Origin: a virus | Direction: 5' to 3' (one strand) | Length of the DNA stretch: 25,745 nt | IMG/VR virus record: IMGVR_UViG_3300044675_002527 | Location: 1-25,745 of that record | The notes under the pieces: model-generated | Database searches by the model: none | The model's input: only the letters and a program-made list of their open reading frames with translations | Told to the model about the DNA's origin: nothing | In this document: positions 14,719 through 22,544 of the stretch, in pieces | Layout: each line of letters starts with the position of its first letter | Position numbering within the stretch: position 1 is the first letter of the stretch | Program-made: the position numbers and the translations under genes

Positions 14719-15090
14719 ATGAACGGTCTTGGTTCTGATATGATGGGCCTTGGGATGCCTTCAGCGCTTGCCAATCTGGTAGGCGAAACCATCCCGGCAT
14801 CGGTTGCGGGTGCTGGCACGGCGCAGTCGGGCGCGACGCCGCTTACGGGCACGATCAACCAAGTGACGACTTCGGCGGGCCAGACGGCGGTGTTGCTGCC
14901 TTCCACGCAACCGCTTGGCACTTCCGTTCAGGTCTATGTCAGCACCGCAACGGCGGCGCTGGTGTTCCCGCCTTCCGGCTGCAACATCAACGAAGGCGCG
15001 GCAAACGCTTCCTTCAGTGTGGCGCAATCCCGTGTGGCGTCCTTTGTTCGCGTGAGCGCGACAAAGTGGATCGCGCAGTACGGCGCCTAA
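14719..15090 (+). CDS. Small beta-rich phage protein, 123 aa
   Basis: I choose ATG 14719, just after the previous stop, with AGGA (14706-14709) nine bases upstream; the frame is open further upstream but that stretch is a shadow of the previous gene. The first 30 residues are Gly/Met/Leu-rich, with MMGLGMPSALANLVGETIPA. The remainder is uncharged beta sequence (TGTINQVTTSAGQTAVLLPS, then GTSVQVYVSTATAALVFPPS) ending VRVSATKWIAQYGA. This reads like a small sandwich domain of the type that describes a value at a virion surface. It lies between the coiled-coil protein and the adaptor gene; function unknown, perhaps a minor head or neck protein. Confidence 0.7.
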   Translation: MNGLGSDMMGLGMPSALANLVGETIPASVAGAGTAQSGATPLTGTINQVTTSAGQTAVLLPSTQPLGTSVQVYVSTATAALVFPPSGCNINEGAANASFSVAQSRVASFVRVSATKWIAQYGA

Positions 15091-15093
15091 GAC

Positions 15094-16026
15094 ATGAGCT
15101 ACACTTGGCTTCAGCTTGGCCAGGCCGTGGCAGCGGAAATGGGGCTTGGCGCCATTCCCGCTTCTGTGGCTGGGGCCACCGATGATCAGACGCGCCAGAT
15201 TGGCGCGCTGGCCAATCGGTGCGGTGAGATGCTGGTTCGCATCCGTGAATGGGTGGCGCTGCAAGCCGAGTGGGATATTACGGTTGCCGCGCCGATTGAC
15301 CTGACCGGCAATGTGACGTCCGGTTCTGTCACGGTCACGGGGCTTGCCAGCACGGCGGGGCTTTTGGCCGGCAGGATGGCCGTATTGGGCGACGCCATGA
15401 CGCAGGGCACGCGCTTGGCGTCCGTGGTGGACGTCAACACGGTGACACTGACGCAGCCCGCCACGGCCACCATAACGGGCGCGGCGCTGTCCTTCTGCCA
15501 AGACGTTTACGCGGCGCCGCCGGATATGCTGGCGCCGATCAACCGCACCTTTTGGGATCGCACGCGGCGCTGGGAATTGGTTGGCCCGATGTCACCGCAG
15601 GAAGATGAGTGGATGCGGTCCGGCATTGTGGCGACCGGCCCGCGTCGGCGCTTCCGGTTCATTGGCAGGGGCGACAATGTGTTCCGCATTTGGCCGCCGC
15701 CTGGCGCGCTGGATAGCCCGGCGTCATTGGCGTTTGAATACATCTCGGCCCATTGGGCCACGGCGGCGGATGGTTCGGCCAAGGCGCGTTTTACGGCCGA
15801 CGCTGACACCTGTGTCTTTTCCGATGATTTGATGCTGATGGGCGTGAAATGGCTTTGGTTGCAGTCCAAAGGCATGGAATACGCGGCCTTCCGTGATGAT
15901 TGGATGCGCCAAGTGGGCCAAGCGGAAGCAACAGATGGCGCCAGCCCCACCCTGGATATGGCGCGCGGGCGTTGGCCGATCCTGATTGGGCCGGGCAACG
16001 TGCCTGATACAGGTTATGGCGCATGA
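15094..16026 (+). CDS. Head-tail adaptor / neck protein, 310 aa
   Basis: The N-terminal 60 residues are helical (TWLQLGQAVAAEMGLG, then NRCGEMLVRIREWVALQAEW), as in the ring adaptors that sit below the portal. The middle has a beta insertion (GNVTSGSVTVTGLAST to TQPATATITGAA). The C-terminal half has the family pattern FWDRTRRWELVGPMSPQEDE, RRRFRFIGRGDNVFRIWPPP, LAFEYISAHWA and LMLMGVKWLWLQSKGMEYA, which I recognise from connector proteins of alphaproteobacterial podoviruses and prophages. In P22 this place is taken by gp4; homology to gp4 itself cannot be claimed by eye. The stop overlaps the start of the gp10-like gene (ATGATA context at 16023). Confidence 0.78.
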   Translation: MSYTWLQLGQAVAAEMGLGAIPASVAGATDDQTRQIGALANRCGEMLVRIREWVALQAEWDITVAAPIDLTGNVTSGSVTVTGLASTAGLLAGRMAVLGDAMTQGTRLASVVDVNTVTLTQPATATITGAALSFCQDVYAAPPDMLAPINRTFWDRTRRWELVGPMSPQEDEWMRSGIVATGPRRRFRFIGRGDNVFRIWPPPGALDSPASLAFEYISAHWATAADGSAKARFTADADTCVFSDDLMLMGVKWLWLQSKGMEYAAFRDDWMRQVGQAEATDGASPTLDMARGRWPILIGPGNVPDTGYGA

Positions 16027-17561
16027 TACCGCGCCGGCAGGTGCCGCGTGTGGCGCGCGGTGTGGCGCGGCAAATTCCGGCGCCGGTTGGCGGGCTGAAT
16101 GCGCGCGATAGCGTCGCCAGTATGCCCGGCAGCGATGCGCTGATCTTGGACAACATCTTCCCCGAGCGGTCATGGGTGGAGGTGCGCAAGGGCTATACCT
16201 CGCACGCAACCGGCATGACCGGCGCGGTTGAAACCCTGATGGACTATAACGGCCCAACGCCTAAGCTGTTCGCGGTGGCGAATGGTAGCATCTTTGACGC
16301 GTCCAGCGCGGGCGCGGTGGGGGCGGCGGCCGTCACTGGCCTGACCAATAACCGCTTCCAATTCACCAATTTCACCAATGCGGCGGCGAGTTGGCTGATT
16401 TGCGTCAATGGCGCCGATGGGGTGCGCACTTGGGACGGTAGCGCCTGGGCAACCCAAACCATCACGGGCGTCACGGCGGCCAATCTGTTTTGCGTCACCA
16501 CCTGGAAGCGCCGGGTGTGGTTTGGCGAACAGGGCACGGCCAAAGCGTGGTATCTGCCGACTGATGCGGTGAGTGGTGCAGCCAATTCCATCAACCTTGG
16601 CGCGGTGTGGCGTTATGGCGGCACCATTGCCGGGATCGTGGCGCCGTCCTTTGAGAATTTCGGCACCGGGCTTGATGATTACATCGGCTTCATTTCAACG
16701 CGCGGTGAATTGGCGCTGTATCGCGGCACGGACCCGGCGAGCGCCAATACCTTCACCTTGCAGGGCGTGTTCCGGTTGGGCGCACCGATTGGCCGGCGGT
16801 TTTACGTGCAGACGGGCGGCGATATCGCCCTGTTGAATGTGGATGGCGTGGTGAGCCTGACCGAAGCCATGCAGCTTGACCGCAGCGTGTCGCAAAAGAG
16901 CGCGGTGACGGACAAGATCACGCGGTTATTCACGGACGCGGTGCAGCTCTACGGCAGCAATTTCGGCTGGCAATTGACGGTTTACCCGGAGGGTCATCGG
17001 GTGATTGTCAACGTGCCGATCAGCAGCACGGTTGCGGTGCAATACGTCATGAACACGCTGTCGGGCGCGTGGTGCCGCTATACCAATCACAACGCGGCCT
17101 GTTGGGCGACATGGCAGGGCGGGCTGTATTTCGGCGGCATGGCGGGCGGCGTGGTGTATCGCGCCGATTTCGGCACCAATGACAACGGCGCCGATATCAC
17201 CTGGGGGCTGAAGACTGCCTTTAGTGACTTCAAGGTGCCAAGCCGCATGAAGCGCTTTACCTTGCTGCGCCCGTTGATCCAGGCGACCGATAACCCGAAT
17301 GCGTCCATTGCGCTTGACGTTGATTACGGCGACCAGGCGGCGCAGAACGTGCCGTCTTATTCCAGCACTTCGGCGCTATGGGATAGCGCGGTGTGGGATG
17401 TTTCATCCTGGGGCGGCACGCAAACGCTGCGCCCATGGGTTTCCTTGGGCAAGATTGGCTATGTTGGCGCGGTGCGCATGGCGGGCCAGACGCGCGGCTT
17501 TACCATGCAGCTTTCCGCCTTTGATATTGTGTTTGAACCGGCGCAAGCCTTGGGGCTGTGA
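16023..17561 (+). CDS. P22 gp10-like DNA stabilisation / neck protein, 512 aa
   Basis: This would be the tail hub factor that keeps packaged DNA inside the head. After a basic start (MIPRRQVPRVARGVARQ) comes PAPVGGLNARDSVASMPGSD and ALILDNIFPERSWVEVRKGY, which is the standard opening of this family. The rest is repeated beta sequence with Trp-containing blades (GADGVRTWDGSAWATQT, WKRRVWFGEQGTAKAWYLP, GWQLTVYPEGHRVIVNVPI, GAWCRYTNHNAACWATW), consistent with a beta propeller. Length 512 compares with 472 for P22 gp10. It follows the adaptor gene as in P22 (gene 4 then 10). A TGATG overlap links it to the acetyltransferase downstream. Annotators often name it simply as a phage structural protein. 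Confidence 0.85.
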   Translation: MIPRRQVPRVARGVARQIPAPVGGLNARDSVASMPGSDALILDNIFPERSWVEVRKGYTSHATGMTGAVETLMDYNGPTPKLFAVANGSIFDASSAGAVGAAAVTGLTNNRFQFTNFTNAAASWLICVNGADGVRTWDGSAWATQTITGVTAANLFCVTTWKRRVWFGEQGTAKAWYLPTDAVSGAANSINLGAVWRYGGTIAGIVAPSFENFGTGLDDYIGFISTRGELALYRGTDPASANTFTLQGVFRLGAPIGRRFYVQTGGDIALLNVDGVVSLTEAMQLDRSVSQKSAVTDKITRLFTDAVQLYGSNFGWQLTVYPEGHRVIVNVPISSTVAVQYVMNTLSGAWCRYTNHNAACWATWQGGLYFGGMAGGVVYRADFGTNDNGADITWGLKTAFSDFKVPSRMKRFTLLRPLIQATDNPNASIALDVDYGDQAAQNVPSYSSTSALWDSAVWDVSSWGGTQTLRPWVSLGKIGYVGAVRMAGQTRGFTMQLSAFDIVFEPAQALGL

Positions 17562-17983
17562 TGCAGCTTGTATTCGGTGAGGATCGCGCGATTGCTGAAT
17601 GGGTGTTCGCGCGCATTCCGCACGCGTCTGGCGGTGGCGATGGTTACGCCATCGGGGTGCATGACGGCCAGGCTTTGGTGGCGGGCGCGGTTTATTCCGG
17701 CTTCACGGAAGGCAATTGCGAAATGAGCATTGCTGCGGTGACGCCACGCTGGGCGCAACGCGGGGTGATTAGGGCCTTGCTGCATTATCCGTTGGTGCAG
17801 TGCGAATTGCGCCGGGTAACCGCCATGGTGCCGCATGACGCGACCCGCACGCTGCGCTTTTTGCGCGGGGTTGGCTTCAAGCAGGAAGGCACCTTGCGCG
17901 ATTGGTTTGCGCCGCGCCGGCATGGTGCGGTGATGAGTTTCATGCGCCGTGATTTTGACCGGCTATTTGCCAAGAGGGTTTGA
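17561..17983 (+). CDS. GNAT-family N-acetyltransferase, phage type, 140 aa
   Basis: The ATG overlaps the previous stop (TGATG). The protein shows the GNAT layout: strand pair at 27-60 (YAIGVHDGQALVAGAVYSGF, then CEMSIAAV), the acetyl-CoA loop and helix at 61-75 (TPRWAQRGVIRALLHYP), a strand at 82-90 (LRRVTAMVP) and the C-terminal helix and strand at 92-125 (DATRTLRFLRGVGFKQEGTL). The pattern A-T/V-x-P-R-W-A-x-R-G/R is found in other phage acetyltransferases encoded among virion genes. The substrate is unknown; it could modify a virion protein or a host target. It may be carried as a cargo gene, but it is firmly embedded in the late operon with overlaps on its left and an RBS for the next gene in its end. 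Confidence 0.85.
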   Translation: MQLVFGEDRAIAEWVFARIPHASGGGDGYAIGVHDGQALVAGAVYSGFTEGNCEMSIAAVTPRWAQRGVIRALLHYPLVQCELRRVTAMVPHDATRTLRFLRGVGFKQEGTLRDWFAPRRHGAVMSFMRRDFDRLFAKRV

Positions 17984-17985
17984 GA

Positions 17986-18801
17986 ATGGGCAAGAAATCT
18001 CCAAGCGCGCCAGCCGCGCCCGATCCGGTGAAAACGGCGCAAGCGCAATCGCAGATGAACCGCGAGACGGCCATTACGCAATTCGGCCTGAATGCGGTGA
18101 ACCAGCGCGACCCTTACGGCAGTTTGTCCTATAGCCAAATTGGCACCTGGGCTGATGGCACGCCACGCTTTGAGGCAACGCAAACCCTAGCGCCGGAAGA
18201 ACAGCGCGCGCTGGATCAATCGCGCCAGGCGCAAGACATTTACGGCCAAGCGGCGCTGCAACAATTGGGCGCGGTGCGGGATAGGCTGGCGGCGCCGGTT
18301 AATCTGAACAATGACGCCGTTGAAGGGCGCTTGATGGAATTGGGCCAGAAGCGGCTTAATCCGGTGCTTGAGGAACGGCGCAATGCGCAAGACACGCGGC
18401 TGCGCCAGCAGGGCTTAATGCCCGGCACGGAAGCCTATGACGTGGCGATGCGCGGCATTGGTGAGGCGGAAAACGACGCCTACAACCAATTGTTGTTGCA
18501 GGGACGCGGGCAGGCGATCAATGAAATCCTGACCGAGCGCGCCGTGCCGTTGAATGAGGCGGCGGCGCTGCTTTCTGGTCAACAGGTGCAGGCGCCTTCC
18601 TTCGTGAACACGCCGCAGACGAATGTGGCGCCGACGGATTACATGCAGGCGGTTGGGTTGCAGCAAGCGGCGCTGAACAATGCGTTTAACGCCAAGAACC
18701 AGAACTACCAGACGCAGCTTTCCGGCATGTATCAGCTTGGGTCGGCTGCGCTTGGTGGTTGGGCGCGTGGTGGTTTTGGCATGCCGGGCGGCGGCGCATA
18801 G
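17986..18801 (+). CDS. Probable ejection / internal virion protein, 271 aa
   Basis: GAGGG at 17974-17978 lies 7 bases before ATG 17986. The sequence begins MGKKSPSAPAAPDPVKTAQA and continues NRETAITQFGLNAVNQRDPY, GSLSYSQIGTW and TLAPEEQRALDQSRQAQ; I recognise this opening from phage virion proteins located with the ejection genes. The middle is amphipathic helix (RLMELGQKRLNPVLEERRN, GLMPGTEAYDVAMRGIGEAE), and the C-terminus is Gln/Ala/Gly-rich (QNYQTQLSGMYQLGSAALGG). Mostly alpha, soluble, no signal peptide. By order it stands where P22 has gene 14/7 products, which leave the head with DNA. The exact counterpart cannot be settled by eye. Confidence 0.72.
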   Translation: MGKKSPSAPAAPDPVKTAQAQSQMNRETAITQFGLNAVNQRDPYGSLSYSQIGTWADGTPRFEATQTLAPEEQRALDQSRQAQDIYGQAALQQLGAVRDRLAAPVNLNNDAVEGRLMELGQKRLNPVLEERRNAQDTRLRQQGLMPGTEAYDVAMRGIGEAENDAYNQLLLQGRGQAINEILTERAVPLNEAAALLSGQQVQAPSFVNTPQTNVAPTDYMQAVGLQQAALNNAFNAKNQNYQTQLSGMYQLGSAALGGWARGGFGMPGGGA

Positions 18802-18812
18802 TGAGGTGATCC

Positions 18813-20603
18813 ATGTCTGAGTCCTTCGCATCCAATCCAGCCCTTGCTATGGCGCTGCGCCGTGGGCGCCTGTCTGATCAGTTGCTTGCCGATAGCCTGA
18901 AAGCCAAGCCGGTTGGCGGGCACGCGGGCGGCCTGGCGCAGATGGGCACGGCGCTGATCAATGGCTATTTCGCCGGGCAGGATGATCGGCGGGTTGAGCG
19001 CCTGCTGCGCGAAGACAATGAAACGGCGAATGCGCAGATTGCCGCGCTGTATGGTCGCGGGCCTGCGCCTGCCGCCCCGGGTGGTGCTAGCCCGGTTGCG
19101 CCTGGCAGCCTGCCGCCGCCCGTGCCAAACCCTGAAATGACCGGGCAGCCTGCGCCCGCTGCGCCGCCCGCCGGTGGTATGGCCATGCCGGTGGCAGCGC
19201 CTGCGCAAACGCCGGAACAGCCCGCGCCCCGCATGGTGCGGCTTGCCAATGGGCAGGAAATCAACCTTGACGTGCTGCAAAACGCCGAGGCATCGCCAAA
19301 CCAGCGCGTGAGGCTGGCGGCGGCTGGCGTGCGCCGTTCCATTGACGACGACCGGGCCGAGCGGCGGTTTCAGCAGCAGATCGCCATGCAAGAGGCGGCA
19401 GCGCGCCGGGCTGAGGCAGCGGCAAACCGCGAAAGCTGGTCTGCGCTGGTTCCTATGCAGCGCGATGGTCAGACCGTGATGGTGCAATCCAGCAATCGCG
19501 GCAATATGCGCGTGGTGAATGGTTATGCGCCCGTCAGGGAGCCTCAAGCATCGCTCACGCCCGCCAACGCCGCCGCCATGCTGGCAGACATGGCTGCAGC
19601 GTATGAAGCAGGGACGCTGACGCCTGAGCAGACAAATCGCTATGAAATTGCGGCGGCCATGATGCAGCGCCCGCAAACGTATTTGGACCAGCAGTCCGGC
19701 GAGATGGTGACGGTCCCGGCGATGACTTTCCCTCCATCGGTGCAACGCGCCTTGGCTGCTGGTCAGGCCCGCCGCGCTGGTGGTGGTGCTGTCACGGTGC
19801 CGACTGCCGCCGCGTCAGGGGCGCCAGCCATGGCGCCGCCTGCTGCCATGCCGATGCCAGCCACTGGTGACGCCCCAATGGCGCCTGCTGCGCCCGTCGC
19901 GCCGCCCGCGCCCGCGCCGATGCCGCGCGTTGGCAATGATGTGAGCGTCATGCCGCCGATGGTTGGGGAGCAATCCGCGACGCGCACACCGGATGGCCGC
20001 GCCATTACCACCACGCAAATCAGGCCGGAGCGCAATAATCCGCCGGCAAACTATCGCTGGGCAGATAATGGCGTGTTGGAACCAATCCCAGGCGGCCCAG
20101 CTGATCCGCGCACGCAATCCCTAACTGAAGCCGAAGCAAAAGCCAATTTGTTCGGCACTCAGATGAAAATGAGCCAAGACATTATTGGCAATGTTCAAAC
20201 GCCATCTGGGGTAGCCATTGCCGCATGGCGGAACGCGCCGTCTTTGGTGGTCAATCCGCTTTTGTCAGAAAACGACCAACAGTATTTCAACGCGGTTCGG
20301 CTATTTGCGGCGGGCATTCTCCGCAAAGAAACTGGTGCTGCATTTACCCCAGGTGAAATGCTTGATGTGCATGAGCGGTTTTTCCCGCAACCCGGTGATA
20401 GCGCGGCAGTCATTCAGCAAAAGGACCGCGCCCGCCAAGCGGCCATTTCCAGCATTGAGGCAGAAGTGCGCGGCGGGATGCGTGGCGGCAATATGCAGTC
20501 TGGGCCGGCGCCTAACGCCGCCGCGCCGTCGCAAATCATCGTCAACCCGCAAACAGGCCAGCGAATGCAGCTTCGTGGCGGCCAATGGGTGCCCATGCAA
20601 TGA
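18813..20603 (+). CDS. Large ejection / internal virion protein, 596 aa
   Basis: GAGG shortly before 18813 serves the ATG. Residues 1-80 are helical (MSESFASNPALAMALRRGRL, then GTALINGYFAGQDDRRVERL). Two long Pro/Ala/Met linkers lie at about 82-140 and 325-390. Residues 170-215 form a charged coiled coil (DDDRAERRFQQQIAMQEAAA). At 483-542 is a block I recognise in many phage DNA-transfer proteins: YFNAVRLFAAGILRKETGAA, then EMLDVHERFFPQPGDSA and a Q-Q-K-x-R-A-R-Q end. The C-terminal tail reads QIIVNPQTGQRMQLRGGQWV. No transglycosylase motif is evident. It is likely ejected with the genome to help it cross the envelope, as P22 gp7/gp20/gp16 do. Confidence 0.75.
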   Translation: MSESFASNPALAMALRRGRLSDQLLADSLKAKPVGGHAGGLAQMGTALINGYFAGQDDRRVERLLREDNETANAQIAALYGRGPAPAAPGGASPVAPGSLPPPVPNPEMTGQPAPAAPPAGGMAMPVAAPAQTPEQPAPRMVRLANGQEINLDVLQNAEASPNQRVRLAAAGVRRSIDDDRAERRFQQQIAMQEAAARRAEAAANRESWSALVPMQRDGQTVMVQSSNRGNMRVVNGYAPVREPQASLTPANAAAMLADMAAAYEAGTLTPEQTNRYEIAAAMMQRPQTYLDQQSGEMVTVPAMTFPPSVQRALAAGQARRAGGGAVTVPTAAASGAPAMAPPAAMPMPATGDAPMAPAAPVAPPAPAPMPRVGNDVSVMPPMVGEQSATRTPDGRAITTTQIRPERNNPPANYRWADNGVLEPIPGGPADPRTQSLTEAEAKANLFGTQMKMSQDIIGNVQTPSGVAIAAWRNAPSLVVNPLLSENDQQYFNAVRLFAAGILRKETGAAFTPGEMLDVHERFFPQPGDSAAVIQQKDRARQAAISSIEAEVRGGMRGGNMQSGPAPNAAAPSQIIVNPQTGQRMQLRGGQWVPMQ

Positions 20604-22348
20604 GCGGAACGCTTCCCCCTCTGCCGCCGGGCTTTGTTCTTGAGCCCGCAAGCGGCCTGCCGCCCATCCCGGAAGGGTTTGTGTTGGAAGCCCCACCACA
20701 AGCGGCCGCCGCGCCGCAACGCGGTTTTGGCGAAAGCGTCGCGCGCTTGGCTGGGCAGGTCGGCGCCGGGTTCAATGAACGACTTGGCCAAGTGGTGGGC
20801 GCGCTGCCTGATTTATACAATCGCGGCTTGCGCGCGGCTGGCCTGCCGGCCATGCCAGAAGGTGCTTACACGCGCGGCATTGGGCAAGCCTTAGAAACCA
20901 CGATAGGCGCGGCGCCTGCGCCCGAAGGCACCACGGAACTTGCTGCGCGCGGTGCGGGCAAGGGTATCGTGGACGTTGGCACCATGCTTATCCCTGCCGG
21001 GCGCGTGGCGGCTGCAACCGCCCCGGCCATTGGCGCAGCGCCATCGCTCACCAACCGCGCGGCGACCGTGATGGCGTCTCAGCCTGCGCTACAGACCGTA
21101 GCGGGCACGGCGGCTGGCGCAGTAGGCGAGGCAACCGATAGCCCGGTGGCGGCGCTTGCTACAGCCTTAGCGGTGCCTGCGGCGGCGGCAACCGGAGCGC
21201 GCTTGATTACGCCGATCCAGCAGCAAGGCAACGCCGAATATCGCGCGTTGGTGGCGGCGGCGGAGCGCGAAGGCATCCCCGTGACAGCGGGACAGGCGAC
21301 CGGAAGCCGCTTCTTAAAAAACATCGAAAGCCGCCTGGAGCAATTGCCTTTGACTGGTGCGAGGCAGCGCGCCATTCGTGAAGGGCAGGAAGAGGCATTT
21401 ACGCGCGCTGCCATGCGCCGCACGGGCACGGCTGCATCTGATACCTCGCCCGACACGCTCAACGCCATTCGCGGGCGGCTTGGGGCGGAATTTGAAAATA
21501 TCTCCAACCGCAACACGCTTAACGTCACGCCAGAATTAGAAAATCGGCTGGCGCAAATTGAAGACAGCTTGCGGTTCATCCCCGCCGAATTGGCTGGGCC
21601 GGTCAAGGCCCGCATTGATCAATTGCGCGGCATGATGGTGGCGCCCCCTGGATCTGGTGGTGTGCCACTAGCGCCCGGCCAAACGGCGCCCAATCCGGTT
21701 ATTCCTGGTGCATCTTATCGCATGATGGATAGCGCGCTTGGGCGGTCCATGCGCAGCACTAGTAATGGCGATTTGCGCGCCGCGCTTGGCGATATTCGCG
21801 ACACGCTGCGCACCGCCATGGATAAAAGCATCAGCCCGGAAGACGCCGCCGCATGGGATCAGTTGCGCCGGGATTATGCGAATTTAATGGTCATATCTCG
21901 CGCCGCCGGTGGCGCCGGTGAGGCCGCGGCTACGGGGCGGCTTTCGCCATTGGCTTTGCGCGGGGCGGTCAATCAATCCACGGGCGGCGGTTATGCTTTC
22001 GGGCGCGGTGATCTGAATGAGTTGTCCCGCATCGGCCAAAGCGTGCTGCGCCCGCCGCCCGATAGCGGAACGGCCGGCAACAATATGGCGAATGCCTTGC
22101 TTACCGGCCAATTAGCAGCCGCTGGCGGCATTGGCGGGACTATGGCTGCAGGGCCGCTTGGTGGTGTCGCAGGTGCGGCGTCTTCTATGTTTCTGCCGCG
22201 CATTGTCCAAGCATTGATGAACTCGGACGCTGGGCAAACATACTTGCGCAATCAAGCCATCCAAAATGGCCCGCGCGTAAGCCCCGCCTTAATCGCGGCG
22301 CTGGCGGGCCAGCAGGGAACGGCTTACGCGGTCCAGCCCCGCCCATAA
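20600..22348 (+). CDS. Ejection protein with repeated LPPxPxGFVLE motif, 582 aa
   Basis: I start at the ATG in the ATGA overlap with the previous gene; the frame could be extended five residues to 20585. The N-terminus has two copies of a short motif, LPPLPPGFVLE (5-15) and LPPIPEGFVLE (20-30), which in my experience marks the beginning of large phage DNA-transfer or polyvalent proteins. Two Ala/Gly-rich hydrophobic regions follow, at about 110-210 and 495-545 (LLTGQLAAAGGIGGTMAAGP), which could insert into membrane. A helical core lies between them (EYRALVAAAEREGIPVTAGQ, IRGRLGAEFENISNRNT, DLRAALGDIRDTLRTAM). It takes the place of the P22 gp20/gp16 pair. No lysozyme or transglycosylase active site is visible, so a channel-forming role is more likely than wall cutting. 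Confidence 0.78.
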   Translation: MSGTLPPLPPGFVLEPASGLPPIPEGFVLEAPPQAAAAPQRGFGESVARLAGQVGAGFNERLGQVVGALPDLYNRGLRAAGLPAMPEGAYTRGIGQALETTIGAAPAPEGTTELAARGAGKGIVDVGTMLIPAGRVAAATAPAIGAAPSLTNRAATVMASQPALQTVAGTAAGAVGEATDSPVAALATALAVPAAAATGARLITPIQQQGNAEYRALVAAAEREGIPVTAGQATGSRFLKNIESRLEQLPLTGARQRAIREGQEEAFTRAAMRRTGTAASDTSPDTLNAIRGRLGAEFENISNRNTLNVTPELENRLAQIEDSLRFIPAELAGPVKARIDQLRGMMVAPPGSGGVPLAPGQTAPNPVIPGASYRMMDSALGRSMRSTSNGDLRAALGDIRDTLRTAMDKSISPEDAAAWDQLRRDYANLMVISRAAGGAGEAAATGRLSPLALRGAVNQSTGGGYAFGRGDLNELSRIGQSVLRPPPDSGTAGNNMANALLTGQLAAAGGIGGTMAAGPLGGVAGAASSMFLPRIVQALMNSDAGQTYLRNQAIQNGPRVSPALIAALAGQQGTAYAVQPRP

Positions 22349-22495
22349 TTTCCCGGCAAGCCAAGCGGCACCGAAGCCGCAAATAAGGGCAAACGCCAAT
22401 CGTTCGATTGGGTTTTCCGTAGGCGGGAACGACAGCCAAGCGGCTGTCCCCGCAATGCAGGCGATTAAGCACCGCCACCAAACAGCGTCACGCAT
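22289..22495 (-). CDS. Possible small two-helix membrane protein on the opposite strand, 68 aa
   Basis: The gap between the ejection gene and the tail fibre gene (22349-22544) holds no good + strand frame, but on the minus strand an ORF from ATG 22495 encodes a protein with two clear hydrophobic segments: residues 6-23 (WWRCLIACIAGTAAWLSF) and 32-52 (RLAFALICGFGAAWLAGKLW), followed by a basic tail (DRVSRSLLARQRRD). The frame extends upstream to 22567, but that part would cover the start of the fibre gene. The 3' end overlaps the ejection gene by 60 bases. The topology resembles small holins or antiholins. The ribosome binding site is weak (GGTG/GGGG) and no terminator is seen, so it may be chance. 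Confidence 0.35.
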   Translation of the reverse strand: MRDAVWWRCLIACIAGTAAWLSFPPTENPIERLAFALICGFGAAWLAGKLWAGLDRVSRSLLARQRRD

Positions 22496-22544
22496 CCCCG
22501 CACCATACCCGGTAGCGGCCCCTTTGTCATGGAGAAACCCGCCC

